A stretch of 64,000 nucleotides of DNA from Ferrovibrio sp. (GTDB taxonomy: Bacteria; Pseudomonadota; Alphaproteobacteria; Ferrovibrionales; Ferrovibrionaceae): NCBI GenBank assembly GCA_017991315.1, contig JAGOQS010000001.1:558001-622000 (forward strand), read 5' to 3'. This document shows, one piece after another, positions 33,107-40,570 of this stretch (positions within the stretch are counted from its first letter, which is position 1; each line of letters opens with the position of its first letter). The position numbers were made by a program, and so were the translations under genes. The notes under the pieces are model-generated. The model was given only the letters and a program-made list of their open reading frames with translations, did no database searches and was not told the DNA's origin.

Positions 33107-34636
33107 ATGCCCACCGAATTGCACAGCGCGATTGCCGAGGCCCTGGCCGCGGCGAAACAGATGATCCGAGTCGGCGATTTCGTCGGCGCCTCCAAGTTGT
33201 CCGACAAGCTGCTGCGGGCAGCGCCGCGCCATGGCGAAGTGCTGCTGCTGCTCGGCCATGTGAAACTCTGCCAGGAAGATGCCGCCGCCGCCTCGCAGGC
33301 CCTGCGCGACGGCCTGGCGATCCGCCCCGATATCGCCGAAGGCTGGGTGCATCTCGGCCTTGTCAGCCGCATGCTGGGCGATAGCAATGGCGCCGCTGCG
33401 GCTTTTGGTTATGCGCTGAAGCTGGATCCGAAGAATTACCAGGCGATGAATGGCCTCGGCTCGCTGGCGCAGGATGTCAGCGATGTGCCTGCTGCCGCAG
33501 ACTGGTTCCGTCGTGCCGCTGAAGCGGACCCGACCGCGCCGGTCCCGCGCAAGAATTACGGCTACAATCTCGGCGTAATGGGGCGGCTGGAGGAAGCCGA
33601 GGCGCAATTCGCCAAGGCGCTGGCGCTCGAGCCGAAGAATAATGAGACGCGGACGGATTACGGCATGTTCCGGCTTTCCTGCGGCGATTTCGCCACAGGT
33701 TGGGATCTGTATGAAGGCCGCTGGCGCAGCCGTTCCTTCAAAGAGCCGGATTGGGGCGGCGCCCGATCGCGCTGGCGGGGCGAGCCGCTGGATGGTCGGC
33801 ATTTGCTGCTTTGGGCTGAGCAGGGCATCGGCGATCAGGTTTTCTATGGCACCATGCTGAATGATGCGCTGCGGCGCGCGAGTGCTGGCGGCGCCGGGCA
33901 TGGTCGCGTCACCATTGCCGTTATCGACCGGCTGGTGCCACTGTTCGAGCGTTCGCTGGCCGGGATGTCGATGCCAGGAATCAGCGTCACCGTGACACAG
34001 CGGAAGGGAGCGGCGGCTGAAGCCGACCTGCAATGTCCGTTCGCCAGCCTGGGCGGCATCCTGCGCCGCTCGGCAGCTGATTTCGCCACCCATGACGGCA
34101 ACTATCTGCTTGCCGACCCGGCGCGGCGCGATGAATTGCGCCGCCGCTATCAGGCCTTGGCACCGGGCAACCGGCTGATCGGCGTTGCCTGGCGCAGCAT
34201 CAATCCGTTTCTGGCGAAATCAAAGAATTTGTCGCTGGGTGATCTGGCCCCGGTTTTCGCCATACCTGGCATAACCTGGGTGAATCTGCAGCATGGCGAT
34301 GTGGCGGCGGAAATCGCCGCAAGCGGTGTGCCCTTGCACTGCGATTCCGAGATCGATGCCTTCAACGATCTCGATGGCCACGCGGCCCAACTGGCGGCAC
34401 TGGATGGTGTTGTCGCGATCAGCTGCTCCACGGTGCATCTCGCCGCAGCTCTCGGCGTGCGCGTCGATCTGCTGCTGCCGCGCGGGCCGGGCCGGCTGTG
34501 GTACTGGTCGCGGCCGGAACTGCCGGGGGCCGAGCGCAGCCGCTGGTACAAGTCGGTGCGGCTGTGGCATCAGCAGCAGCCGGGTGAGTGGCAACAACCG
34601 GTCGCGGCCGTGGCCGAGGCGCTGCGCCATGGCTGA
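33107..34636 (+). CDS. TPR-glycosyltransferase, FlmG-like, paralogue 1
   Basis: A 509-residue protein: tetratricopeptide repeats over about residues 5-205 (for example AEGWVHLGLVSRMLGDSNGA and its successors), then a GT-B-like domain with LLLWAEQGIGDQVFYGTML, ADLQCPFASLGGILRR, GVAWRS, a WVNLQHGD segment and DGVVAISCSTVHLAAALGV near the end. The layout resembles Caulobacter FlmG, which binds flagellin by TPRs and transfers pseudaminic-type sugar to it. It overlaps the next paralogue by 8 bp. Its start is preceded only by a weak GAGAG. Confidence 0.72.
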   Translation: MPTELHSAIAEALAAAKQMIRVGDFVGASKLSDKLLRAAPRHGEVLLLLGHVKLCQEDAAAASQALRDGLAIRPDIAEGWVHLGLVSRMLGDSNGAAAAFGYALKLDPKNYQAMNGLGSLAQDVSDVPAAADWFRRAAEADPTAPVPRKNYGYNLGVMGRLEEAEAQFAKALALEPKNNETRTDYGMFRLSCGDFATGWDLYEGRWRSRSFKEPDWGGARSRWRGEPLDGRHLLLWAEQGIGDQVFYGTMLNDALRRASAGGAGHGRVTIAVIDRLVPLFERSLAGMSMPGISVTVTQRKGAAAEADLQCPFASLGGILRRSAADFATHDGNYLLADPARRDELRRRYQALAPGNRLIGVAWRSINPFLAKSKNLSLGDLAPVFAIPGITWVNLQHGDVAAEIAASGVPLHCDSEIDAFNDLDGHAAQLAALDGVVAISCSTVHLAAALGVRVDLLLPRGPGRLWYWSRPELPGAERSRWYKSVRLWHQQQPGEWQQPVAAVAEALRHG

Positions 34637-36161
34637 TGCTGTTATGGTCCGGCTGCAGGCGGCATTGATGCAGCATCAGGCCGGCGACCTCGCGGCGGCA
34701 CGGGCCGGCTATGAAGCCGTGCTGGCAATGCAGCCGGAACAGGCCGATGCATTGCATCTGCTCGGCGTACTGGAGGATCAGCAGGGACACCATGCCGAAG
34801 CCGTGGCGCTGATCCGCCGCGCCGTTGCCGCCAGTCCGCGCGCCGCGAATTTCCATGGCAATCTCGGCAATGCCTTGCGGGCGCTGGGCGACCATGCCGA
34901 GGCCGAGGCCGCCTATCGCGAGGCCAACCGGCTAGATCCGGGTGATCCCGAGGCGCTCTATAACCTCGGCAACCTGCTGCGCGACATGCGCAGGCTGGGT
35001 GAGGCGGAAGCTGCCTTCCACGCCACCCTGCGCCTGGCACCGAGGCATCGCGATGCGCTGCATAACCTCGCCATGCTGCTGTGGGAAGAATATGACGCGC
35101 CGGAAGCCGATGCCTTTTTCGCGCAGGCACTTGCTCTCACCCCGCAGGATCATGCACTGCGCATGCATTACGGCCTCTATTGCCTGGGACGCGACCGCTT
35201 CGATCCCGGCTGGGCGCTCTATGAGTCGCGCTGGCAGAGTGGCCTCTATCCCGAACGCGACTGGGGCATGGGCAAGCCGCTGTGGCGCGGCGAACCGCTC
35301 GCGGGCCGCCATCTGCTGCTGTGGGGCGAGCAGGGTGTCGGCGACCAGATGCTGTATGGCACCATGCTGCGCGAGGCGATTCAGCGGGCTGGTGCGGGCC
35401 GTGTCACGATTGCCGTCAGCGACCGTCTGGTGCCGCTCTATGCCCGTACCTTCAGCGCTCTCGGTGTTGCCGTGACCACGCGCGAAGGCGCGGCAGCAGC
35501 CGCTGATCTGCAATGCCCCTTCGCCAGCCTTGGCGGCATCCTGCGCCGTGCGCCGGCGGATTTCGCCGGGCATGATGGCGCCTATCTGCGCGCTGATCCG
35601 CAGCAGCGCGATGCGTTGCGCCAGCGCTATGCTGCCTGGGCGAAACCCGGCGACCGCCTGCTCGGCATTTCCTGGCGCAGCACCAATGCACGGCTGGCGG
35701 ATCACAAGAGCATTCCGCTGCCGCTGCTTGCGCCGCTTTTCGCGCTGCCCGGCATCACCTGGATCAGCGTGCAATATGGCGATGTGGCCGCAGATATCGC
35801 CACCGCCGGCGCACCGGTGCGGATCGATGACAGCATCGACGCCATGCGTGACATGGAAGGCTTCGCGGCGCAGCTTGGCGCGCTGGATGGCATCGTCTCG
35901 ATCAGCAACAGCGCCGTGCATATGGCCGGCGCGCTGGGGGTGTCCTGCGATCTGCTGCTGCCGCTCGGGGCCGGGCGGCTCTGGTATTGGCCGCGACCAG
36001 CCCCCGTACTGACGGCTGTACGAGCGGCAGTATCGGATAGTGATACCGAATCTGACGCAAAAAGCCGCTGGTACGGCTCGCTGCGGCTCTGGTATCAAAC
36101 TGTCACGGGCGATTGGCGCGCGCCAATAGCGAACCTGGCGGGTTGCCTCAACCCGAGCTAG
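34629..36161 (+). CDS. TPR-glycosyltransferase, FlmG-like, paralogue 2
   Basis: A 510-residue protein with the same two-part design: about five TPRs in the first 190 residues (ALRALGDHAEAEAAYREANR and EALYNLGNLLRDMRRLGEAE), then the shared glycosyltransferase-like block (LLLWGEQGVGDQMLYGTML, ADLQCPFASLGGILRR, GISWRS, WISVQYGD, IVSISNSAVHMAGALGV). The ATG at 34629 lies inside the 3' end of paralogue 1 (8-bp overlap), so the two are translationally coupled; longer in-frame starts fall within paralogue 1. The flagellin promoter begins about 55 bp past its stop. Paralogues 1 and 2 are clearly related but not recent copies. Confidence 0.72.
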   Translation: MADAVMVRLQAALMQHQAGDLAAARAGYEAVLAMQPEQADALHLLGVLEDQQGHHAEAVALIRRAVAASPRAANFHGNLGNALRALGDHAEAEAAYREANRLDPGDPEALYNLGNLLRDMRRLGEAEAAFHATLRLAPRHRDALHNLAMLLWEEYDAPEADAFFAQALALTPQDHALRMHYGLYCLGRDRFDPGWALYESRWQSGLYPERDWGMGKPLWRGEPLAGRHLLLWGEQGVGDQMLYGTMLREAIQRAGAGRVTIAVSDRLVPLYARTFSALGVAVTTREGAAAAADLQCPFASLGGILRRAPADFAGHDGAYLRADPQQRDALRQRYAAWAKPGDRLLGISWRSTNARLADHKSIPLPLLAPLFALPGITWISVQYGDVAADIATAGAPVRIDDSIDAMRDMEGFAAQLGALDGIVSISNSAVHMAGALGVSCDLLLPLGAGRLWYWPRPAPVLTAVRAAVSDSDTESDAKSRWYGSLRLWYQTVTGDWRAPIANLAGCLNPS

Positions 36162-36214
36162 AGGCTTGATTTTCTGAAACAATTCCGGTTTTCGGGGATA
36201 TTTCAGGCGAGACG

Positions 36215-36267
36215 TTAACCTAACTGTTAAAAAATCGCTTGACGGGTATGTCCCGCAACGCTAGTCT
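36215..36267 (+). promoter_or_regulatory. Candidate flagellin promoter with a TTAA-N8-TTAA element
   Basis: TTGACG (36239-36244), a 17-base spacer and TAGTCT (36262-36267) resemble a sigma-70 promoter. Upstream, TTAA occurs at 36215-36218 and 36227-36230 with an 8-base spacer, one longer than the CtrA consensus TTAA-N7-TTAA. No TGGC-N7-TTGC sigma-54 element was found. The predicted leader of about 48 bases contains a small hairpin (TCGACT/AGTCGA, 36272-36293) and an AGGAG eight bases before the start. Confidence 0.4.
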
Positions 36268-36321
36268 CACCTCGACTTCAAAAAAGGAGTCGACCTCAAT
36301 CCTAGAACAGGAGTGATTACC

Positions 36322-37146
36322 ATGGCAAATTCCGTAAATACCAACATCGGTGCTCTCGTCGCGCTTTCTTCGCTGCGCTCGACCAACACTGACCTCGACA
36401 AGACCTCCAAGCGCATTCAGACTGGTTTCCGCGTTGCGGACGCCCAGGATGACGCCGCCGTTTTCGCCGTCGCCCAGGGTATCCGCGGCAACGTCAAGGC
36501 CTATGCCTCGGTGCAGTCCTCGCTGGCTGCCGGTGAAGGCCTCGGCCAGGTGACTGGCGCCGCGCTGACCGGCATTTCGAACCTCGTGGGTGACCTCAAG
36601 GCCAAGTTCGCCAACCTGGCGGACGGCTCGCTGACCGCTGAACAGCGCACCACCTACCAGAACGACGCCACCCAGATCCTGACCCAGATCACGAACTTCG
36701 TGAACCAGGCGACCTACAACGGCAAGAACCTGTTGAACACGGCTTCCACGGTGACCTTCGTGGCCGACGTGTCCGGCACCACCTTGACCCTGTCGACCGG
36801 CACCACCACCCTGCTCAACGAAGCCACCAATCTCGGCACCGTGATCAGCGGCTTCACCGATGCCGCGCAGTACTCGGCCTCGCTGGCCAACCTGAGCACC
36901 TTCGAAGGCTTCGTGAACTCGATCTCCGCGCAGGTTGCCGCGCAGAGCCGTTCGCTGTCGCTGCAGCGCAGCTTCGTGAACGACCTGGTGGACGCGACCA
37001 AGAAGGGCCTCGGCGCCCTGGTGGACGCGGACGTCGCCGCCGAATCCGCTGCCCTGCAGTCCCTGCAGGTCCGCCAGCAGCTCGGCGTCCAGGCGCTCTC
37101 GATCGCCAACCAGCAGCCCAACACCCTGCTCAGCCTGTTCCGCTAA
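36322..37146 (+). CDS. Flagellin
   Basis: A 274-residue flagellin, the short type found in Caulobacter and relatives (D0 and D1 helices with almost no variable domain). The N-terminal part is SVNTNIGALVALSSLRST with SKRIQTGFRVADAQDDAA, and the C-terminal part ends QQLGVQALSIANQQPNTLLSLFR, both polymerisation domains. Ser/Thr-rich central stretches (residues about 140-185) provide candidate O-glycosylation sites. It lies between TPR-glycosyltransferase paralogues, followed by flbT and flaF. ATG 36322 is favoured by AGGAG eight bases upstream over a GTG at 36313. A strong terminator follows. Confidence 0.95.
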   Translation: MANSVNTNIGALVALSSLRSTNTDLDKTSKRIQTGFRVADAQDDAAVFAVAQGIRGNVKAYASVQSSLAAGEGLGQVTGAALTGISNLVGDLKAKFANLADGSLTAEQRTTYQNDATQILTQITNFVNQATYNGKNLLNTASTVTFVADVSGTTLTLSTGTTTLLNEATNLGTVISGFTDAAQYSASLANLSTFEGFVNSISAQVAAQSRSLSLQRSFVNDLVDATKKGLGALVDADVAAESAALQSLQVRQQLGVQALSIANQQPNTLLSLFR

Positions 37147-37186
37147 TAGCGGTCAAGCTCATCCGATTGCCGGCATCAGCCGGCGG

Positions 37187-37217
37187 AAAAGGGGCCGAAA
37201 GGCCCCTTTTCTTTTTG
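37187..37217 (+). terminator. Intrinsic terminator after flagellin
   Basis: A 10-bp stem (AAAAGGGGCC paired with GGCCCCTTTT) with a GAAA tetraloop is followed by CTTTTTG. It lies 40 bp past the flagellin stop and separates it from flbT, so flagellin is probably made from its own abundant mRNA. Confidence 0.93.
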
Positions 37218-37347
37218 CCATAATGTGACGGCCTTGAGGTAAACCGCGCGGGGTGCTTCCCTAACTGCGGACAATCGTCTAGCGTCGGGCCAATAACGTC
37301 CATGCAGAAAGAGGACCGGGGGCTATCATGGCGCCCGGAGGTTGTCC

Positions 37348-37764
37348 GTGCCGCTCATTATCACGCTTAAAGCAGGCGAGAAGTTTATCCTGAATCGGGC
37401 AGTGCTGAGTCTGTCCAAGTCAGCCAGCATCGTGATCGAAAACAAGGCCTCCTTCCTGCGCGAAAAACATATCATGCGCCTGGAAGACGCAGTCACCCCA
37501 GCCAAGAAAATCTACTATCTATGCCAGCTCACATATTTGTGGGAAGATCGCTTCGAAGAATTTTATCCCCAGATCAAGCAGCTTTGTTTGGACTTCGTTA
37601 ATGCCGCTCCGAGTACCAATGCCTTGATCGCGAGTATCGGTGCGGCCTTGGCGCAACAGGACTTTTTCCGCCTCCTGAAGCATGCCCGCCGGCTGATTGA
37701 AGTGGAGAGGAGATTGCTCGATGTCGGGAATAAATCCGTACACCAAAGCCCAGAACGTCCTTGA
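37348..37764 (+). CDS. flbT: Flagellin-translation repressor FlbT
   Basis: A 138-residue protein matching FlbT: LIITLKAGEKFILNRAVL at the start, a basic REKHIMRLEDAVTPAKKIYYLCQL centre and a helical C-terminus. In Caulobacter FlbT binds the flagellin mRNA leader and restrains its translation until the hook is complete. A GTG at 37348 lies six bases after GGAGG and is taken as the start; a TTG at 37342 abuts the same Shine-Dalgarno and is less likely. It overlaps flaF by 44 bp. Confidence 0.9.
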   Translation: MPLIITLKAGEKFILNRAVLSLSKSASIVIENKASFLREKHIMRLEDAVTPAKKIYYLCQLTYLWEDRFEEFYPQIKQLCLDFVNAAPSTNALIASIGAALAQQDFFRLLKHARRLIEVERRLLDVGNKSVHQSPERP

Positions 37765-38083
37765 GACGCCGCGCCAGATTGAATATCGGCTGTTCTCGTC
37801 GGTGACGCGTGCGCTGATGGATGTGCGTTCGCTGATGCAGAGCAAACATCCCGGCGATGTCGCGCGTGTTGCCTATGCCATCGGCTGGAACCGAGATGTC
37901 TGGAACCATCTGATGCCGGAAGTGCTGGACGAGAAGAATCCGATGAACCGCGACCTCAAGCTGTCGCTGATCAACATCTGTATCTTCGTCAACAAGCGCA
38001 CCGACGAAATCACCGAAGGCCGCTCCACCGATATTGAACCGCTGATCGCGGTCAACCGCAATATCATGGAAGGCCTGAAGTAA
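37721..38083 (+). CDS. flaF: Flagellar biosynthesis regulator FlaF
   Basis: A 120-residue FlaF with the family features NPYTKAQNVLETPRQIEYRLFS at the N-terminus, a YAIGWNRDVWNHL segment and the LINICIFVNKRTDEI helix. FlaF is needed for flagellin production or secretion and works opposite to FlbT. The start at 37721 follows GAGAGGAG by about eight bases, giving a 44-bp overlap with flbT, so the pair is translationally linked. The third TPR-glycosyltransferase begins six bases after its stop and is probably in the same transcript. Confidence 0.9.
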   Translation: MSGINPYTKAQNVLETPRQIEYRLFSSVTRALMDVRSLMQSKHPGDVARVAYAIGWNRDVWNHLMPEVLDEKNPMNRDLKLSLINICIFVNKRTDEITEGRSTDIEPLIAVNRNIMEGLK

Positions 38084-38089
38084 GGCCCG

Positions 38090-39733
38090 ATGAATGGCGT
38101 GCCGGAGGAAGCCGCAGCCATAGACAAGCTGTGGCTGGAGGCCAAGAGTGCGCGCCTGTCCGGCAATCTGGCTGCTTCCACGGCGCTGCTGCGCCAGGCC
38201 CTGGCCATAGCGCCAGACAATCCGCAGATATTGCGCCAGCTTGCCATACAGTTACGCCATAGCGGTGCCCTGAACGAGGCCCTGGCCCTGCTTGAGCCGG
38301 CACTGCCGCAGGCGGTCGAGCATCCCGATCTTGCCCTCGCCCTGGCCGATTGCCTGCTACTGCAGAGCGGACCGCGTGCCGCGCTCTCCGCCCTGGATTA
38401 TGTGCTGCGCCAGCGTGGCGACCGGCCGGTGGAGCTGCTGCTCGGCATGGCGCGGCTGCATTACATGCAGCATGATTTTGCCCAGGCGGAAGCGGCGTTG
38501 CGCGAGGTGGTGGTGCAGCCAGCGGCGCGGGCGGAAGCCTGGGCGCTGCTTAGCGCCATTGCCATCGAACTCGGCCGCGACGAGGAAGCCGGTAATGCCA
38601 GCCGGCTGGCGCTGAAGATGGATCCCAAGCAGGTGATCGCACTCGGCACCAAGGGCCAGCTTGCCGCCGAGGCTGGCAACAGCGATGCCGCGCGGCAATT
38701 CTATTCGCGCGCCCTGGCGCTGGAGCCGGATAACGCCCGCATCCACTACATGCTCGGCCTGCTCGATCTCTCGCTCGGCAATTATGCCGCGGGCTGGCGC
38801 GGCTTTGCCTGGCGTCACCGGGTGACACCGCGCATCGCCGCCGATTTCAGCTACGGCCTGCCAGCCTGGCAGCCGGCGGAGACCGCACCGCAGGGCCGCC
38901 TGCTGATCTGGGGTGAGCAGGGCATCGGCGACGAGATCATGTTTGCCGGCATGGTGAGCGGGTTGCTGGTGCGCGAGGTGCGGCCGCTGCTGCTCACCGA
39001 TCCGCGCCTGGCGCCGCTTTTTTCGCGGTCGCTGCCGGGTATCGATGTGGCCGCGCGCCACCCGGGATTTGCCCCGCGCAGCGAAGGCATCACGCGTCAG
39101 ATAGCGGCTGGCGATCTCGGTGCGCTGCTGCGCCCAGACCGCGCGGCGTTTCCGGTGCGCAGCCGCTACCTTGCCGCAGACCCGGCAAGGGTACGCCACT
39201 TCCGCGCCAAATATGCCGAATTGGCGCGCGGCAACAAACTGATCGGCATTGCCTGGCGCAGCAGCAACGCGGCGCAGGGGCCTTACAAGTCGCTGGCGCT
39301 CGGCGATTTCGTGCCGCTGCTGCGGCAGCCGGGCTGCTGCTTCATCAATCTCCAATATGGCAACAACGCCGCCGAGATCGCGGCCTTGCGCGAGACGCAT
39401 GGCCTGGTGCTGCATGACGACGACGAGGTCGATCCTTTGCGCTCGCTGGAAGACCAGGCGGCACAGATTGCGGCGCTGGATTGCGTGGTCAGTACATCGA
39501 ATTCCGCCGTGCATCTGGCCGGCGCGCTGGGGGTGCCGACCTGGCTGCTGCTGCCGCACCGGGGGCGAGGCGTGCAGTGGTATTGGGGGCAGGCCGGTGC
39601 CGAGACGCCATGGTACAGCAGCCTCCGGTTGTTGCGATCTGCCGCCAGCGAAACCCTGGCCGTGCAGCTCCAGCGGAGAATGGCCGAGTTCCCCGCCTGG
39701 CTGGCCGATTTCCGCGCTGTAACCGCTAATTGA
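38090..39733 (+). CDS. TPR-glycosyltransferase, FlmG-like, paralogue 3
   Basis: A 547-residue protein with TPRs over about residues 10-240 (QLAIQLRHSGALNEALALLE and later ARQFYSRALALEPDNARIHY), then the glycosyltransferase-like part with RLLIWGEQGIGDEIMFAGMV, GIAWRSSNAAQGPYKSLAL, FINLQYGNNAAEI and CVVSTSNSAVHLAGALGV. It is more diverged from paralogues 1 and 2 than they are from each other; for example the ADLQCPFASL segment becomes RQIAAGDLGALL. It begins 6 bp after flaF, so flbT, flaF and this gene look like one operon. Confidence 0.72.
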   Translation: MNGVPEEAAAIDKLWLEAKSARLSGNLAASTALLRQALAIAPDNPQILRQLAIQLRHSGALNEALALLEPALPQAVEHPDLALALADCLLLQSGPRAALSALDYVLRQRGDRPVELLLGMARLHYMQHDFAQAEAALREVVVQPAARAEAWALLSAIAIELGRDEEAGNASRLALKMDPKQVIALGTKGQLAAEAGNSDAARQFYSRALALEPDNARIHYMLGLLDLSLGNYAAGWRGFAWRHRVTPRIAADFSYGLPAWQPAETAPQGRLLIWGEQGIGDEIMFAGMVSGLLVREVRPLLLTDPRLAPLFSRSLPGIDVAARHPGFAPRSEGITRQIAAGDLGALLRPDRAAFPVRSRYLAADPARVRHFRAKYAELARGNKLIGIAWRSSNAAQGPYKSLALGDFVPLLRQPGCCFINLQYGNNAAEIAALRETHGLVLHDDDEVDPLRSLEDQAAQIAALDCVVSTSNSAVHLAGALGVPTWLLLPHRGRGVQWYWGQAGAETPWYSSLRLLRSAASETLAVQLQRRMAEFPAWLADFRAVTAN

Positions 39734-39846
39734 ATGGTAATCTCGGGAAGGTTAACCGTATTTACAAATGGTCAACTAGTTTGTGGGAAGAAGAGGGCGT
39801 AGGCTCTGCACCGAGCCGGGAATAACTTGAAAAGGGGGCTTGGCCC

Positions 39847-40068
39847 ATGGCGATGTCGGAAGAGGAACAGAGCAAGGTGACGCGCGAAGCCTTTGTGGCT
39901 TCGTGGGAAGCGCTGGTGAATGGCGGCGTGTCGCGCGAGATCGTGGCGGCGATTGCCATGAGCATGGCGTTGGCTGAGCTCACGGCCATCTTCGGCAAGG
40001 CGGTGACCGCCCATGGCCTGGAGAAGCTGCCCGATACCATCCGCTCGGGTGCCTTTGATCCCAAGTAA
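39847..40068 (+). CDS. Hypothetical 73-residue protein downstream of the flagellin locus
   Basis: A small, mainly helical protein not known to me: an acidic start (MAMSEEEQSKVTREAF), then WEALVNGGVSREIVAAIAMSMALAELTAIFGK, an amphipathic to mildly hydrophobic helix pair, and a polar C-terminus. It has no signal peptide. A purine-rich Shine-Dalgarno (AAAAGGGGGC) precedes the ATG. A 14-bp terminator follows 55 bp after the stop, and about 110 bp separate it from the glycosyltransferase, so it may be an independent unit. Candidate roles such as a flagellar chaperone or regulator are only guesses from position. Confidence 0.55.
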   Translation: MAMSEEEQSKVTREAFVASWEALVNGGVSREIVAAIAMSMALAELTAIFGKAVTAHGLEKLPDTIRSGAFDPK

Positions 40069-40122
40069 GGGTGATCCCAAGTCAGTGGTGAGCTGACTTA
40101 ACAGTTCCTGCGAATTTTTCAA

Positions 40123-40163
40123 ACGGCACCGGCTGCAGACGCAGCCGGTGCCGTTTGTCTTTT
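40123..40163 (+). terminator. Strong intrinsic terminator
   Basis: A 14-bp perfect stem (ACGGCACCGGCTGC paired with GCAGCCGGTGCCGT) with an AGAC loop is followed by TTTGTCTTTT. It ends transcription of the 73-residue protein gene and anything reading in from the flagellar locus. Confidence 0.93.
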
Positions 40164-40182
40164 CATCAGCAGGCTGGGTGAG

Positions 40183-40227
40183 GCACAAACATAAAGGGCG
40201 GCCATTGGCCGCCCTTTATGTTTGTGC
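40183..40227. terminator. 21-bp perfect inverted repeat, probable terminator for the motility peptide gene
   Basis: Arms 40183-40203 and 40207-40227 pair perfectly over 21 bp around an ATT spacer; the central part is AAAGGGCGGCC/GGCCGCCCTTT. It lies 12 bp after the stop of the minus-strand YjfB-like gene and 20 bp beyond the preceding plus-strand terminator. On the minus strand the GC core is followed by an AT-rich arm (TTTATGTTTG) that could serve as a release tract. The length is unusual for a terminator. Confidence 0.7.
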
Positions 40228-40239
40228 AGGACTCCGGCT

Positions 40240-40440
40240 TTACGCCGACACATCCACCTGACCACCAACACCTTCGGGCAACGGGCCCGTTGGCGTACTG
40301 GTGCCGCCGCCCTGGTTGGCGGCAGCGGTGATCTGCTTGATGTTGTCGAGGCTGGCGGAGACGGCGCTGAGCACGCTGAGCTGCGTATCTCGGGCGACTT
40401 TAAGCCCGACCAACTGCAGTTCCTGGGAAATCGCGGTCAT
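40240..40440 (-). CDS. YjfB-like putative motility protein
   Basis: A 66-residue protein whose VGLKVARDTQLSVLSAVSASLDNIKQIT core resembles the small YjfB-type motility family (about 60 residues, function unknown) seen near flagellar genes in several bacteria. The C-terminus is Gly/Pro/Thr-rich. A strong Shine-Dalgarno (GAAGGAGG) lies six bases before ATG 40440, which decides this start over an ATG 14 codons upstream. It is divergent from the FAD monooxygenase and ends at the 21-bp palindrome. Family assignment from such a short sequence is tentative. Confidence 0.5.
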   Translation of the reverse strand: MTAISQELQLVGLKVARDTQLSVLSAVSASLDNIKQITAAANQGGGTSTPTGPLPEGVGGQVDVSA

Positions 40441-40570
40441 CGATGCCTCCTTCTGAAGCGACGCGGGAATTTTACGACTCACCGCCCAGCGGCGGCAAGG
40501 GGCTGTTTAGCGCTTTATTGTGTCGGGTATCACGCCTATTTTTGTTTCAATTGTTTCACGGGAGGAAGCC

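Noticed and set aside
36180-36322. Sigma-54 promoter for flagellin
   Set aside because: No TGGC-N7-TTGC-type element was found on the plus strand; the TTGACG/TAGTCT pair fits better.
40551-40566. TGTTTCACGGGAGGAA as a third parS site
   Set aside because: Only 12 of 16 positions match, the second half-site is lost, and the bases are better explained as the Shine-Dalgarno of the FAD monooxygenase.
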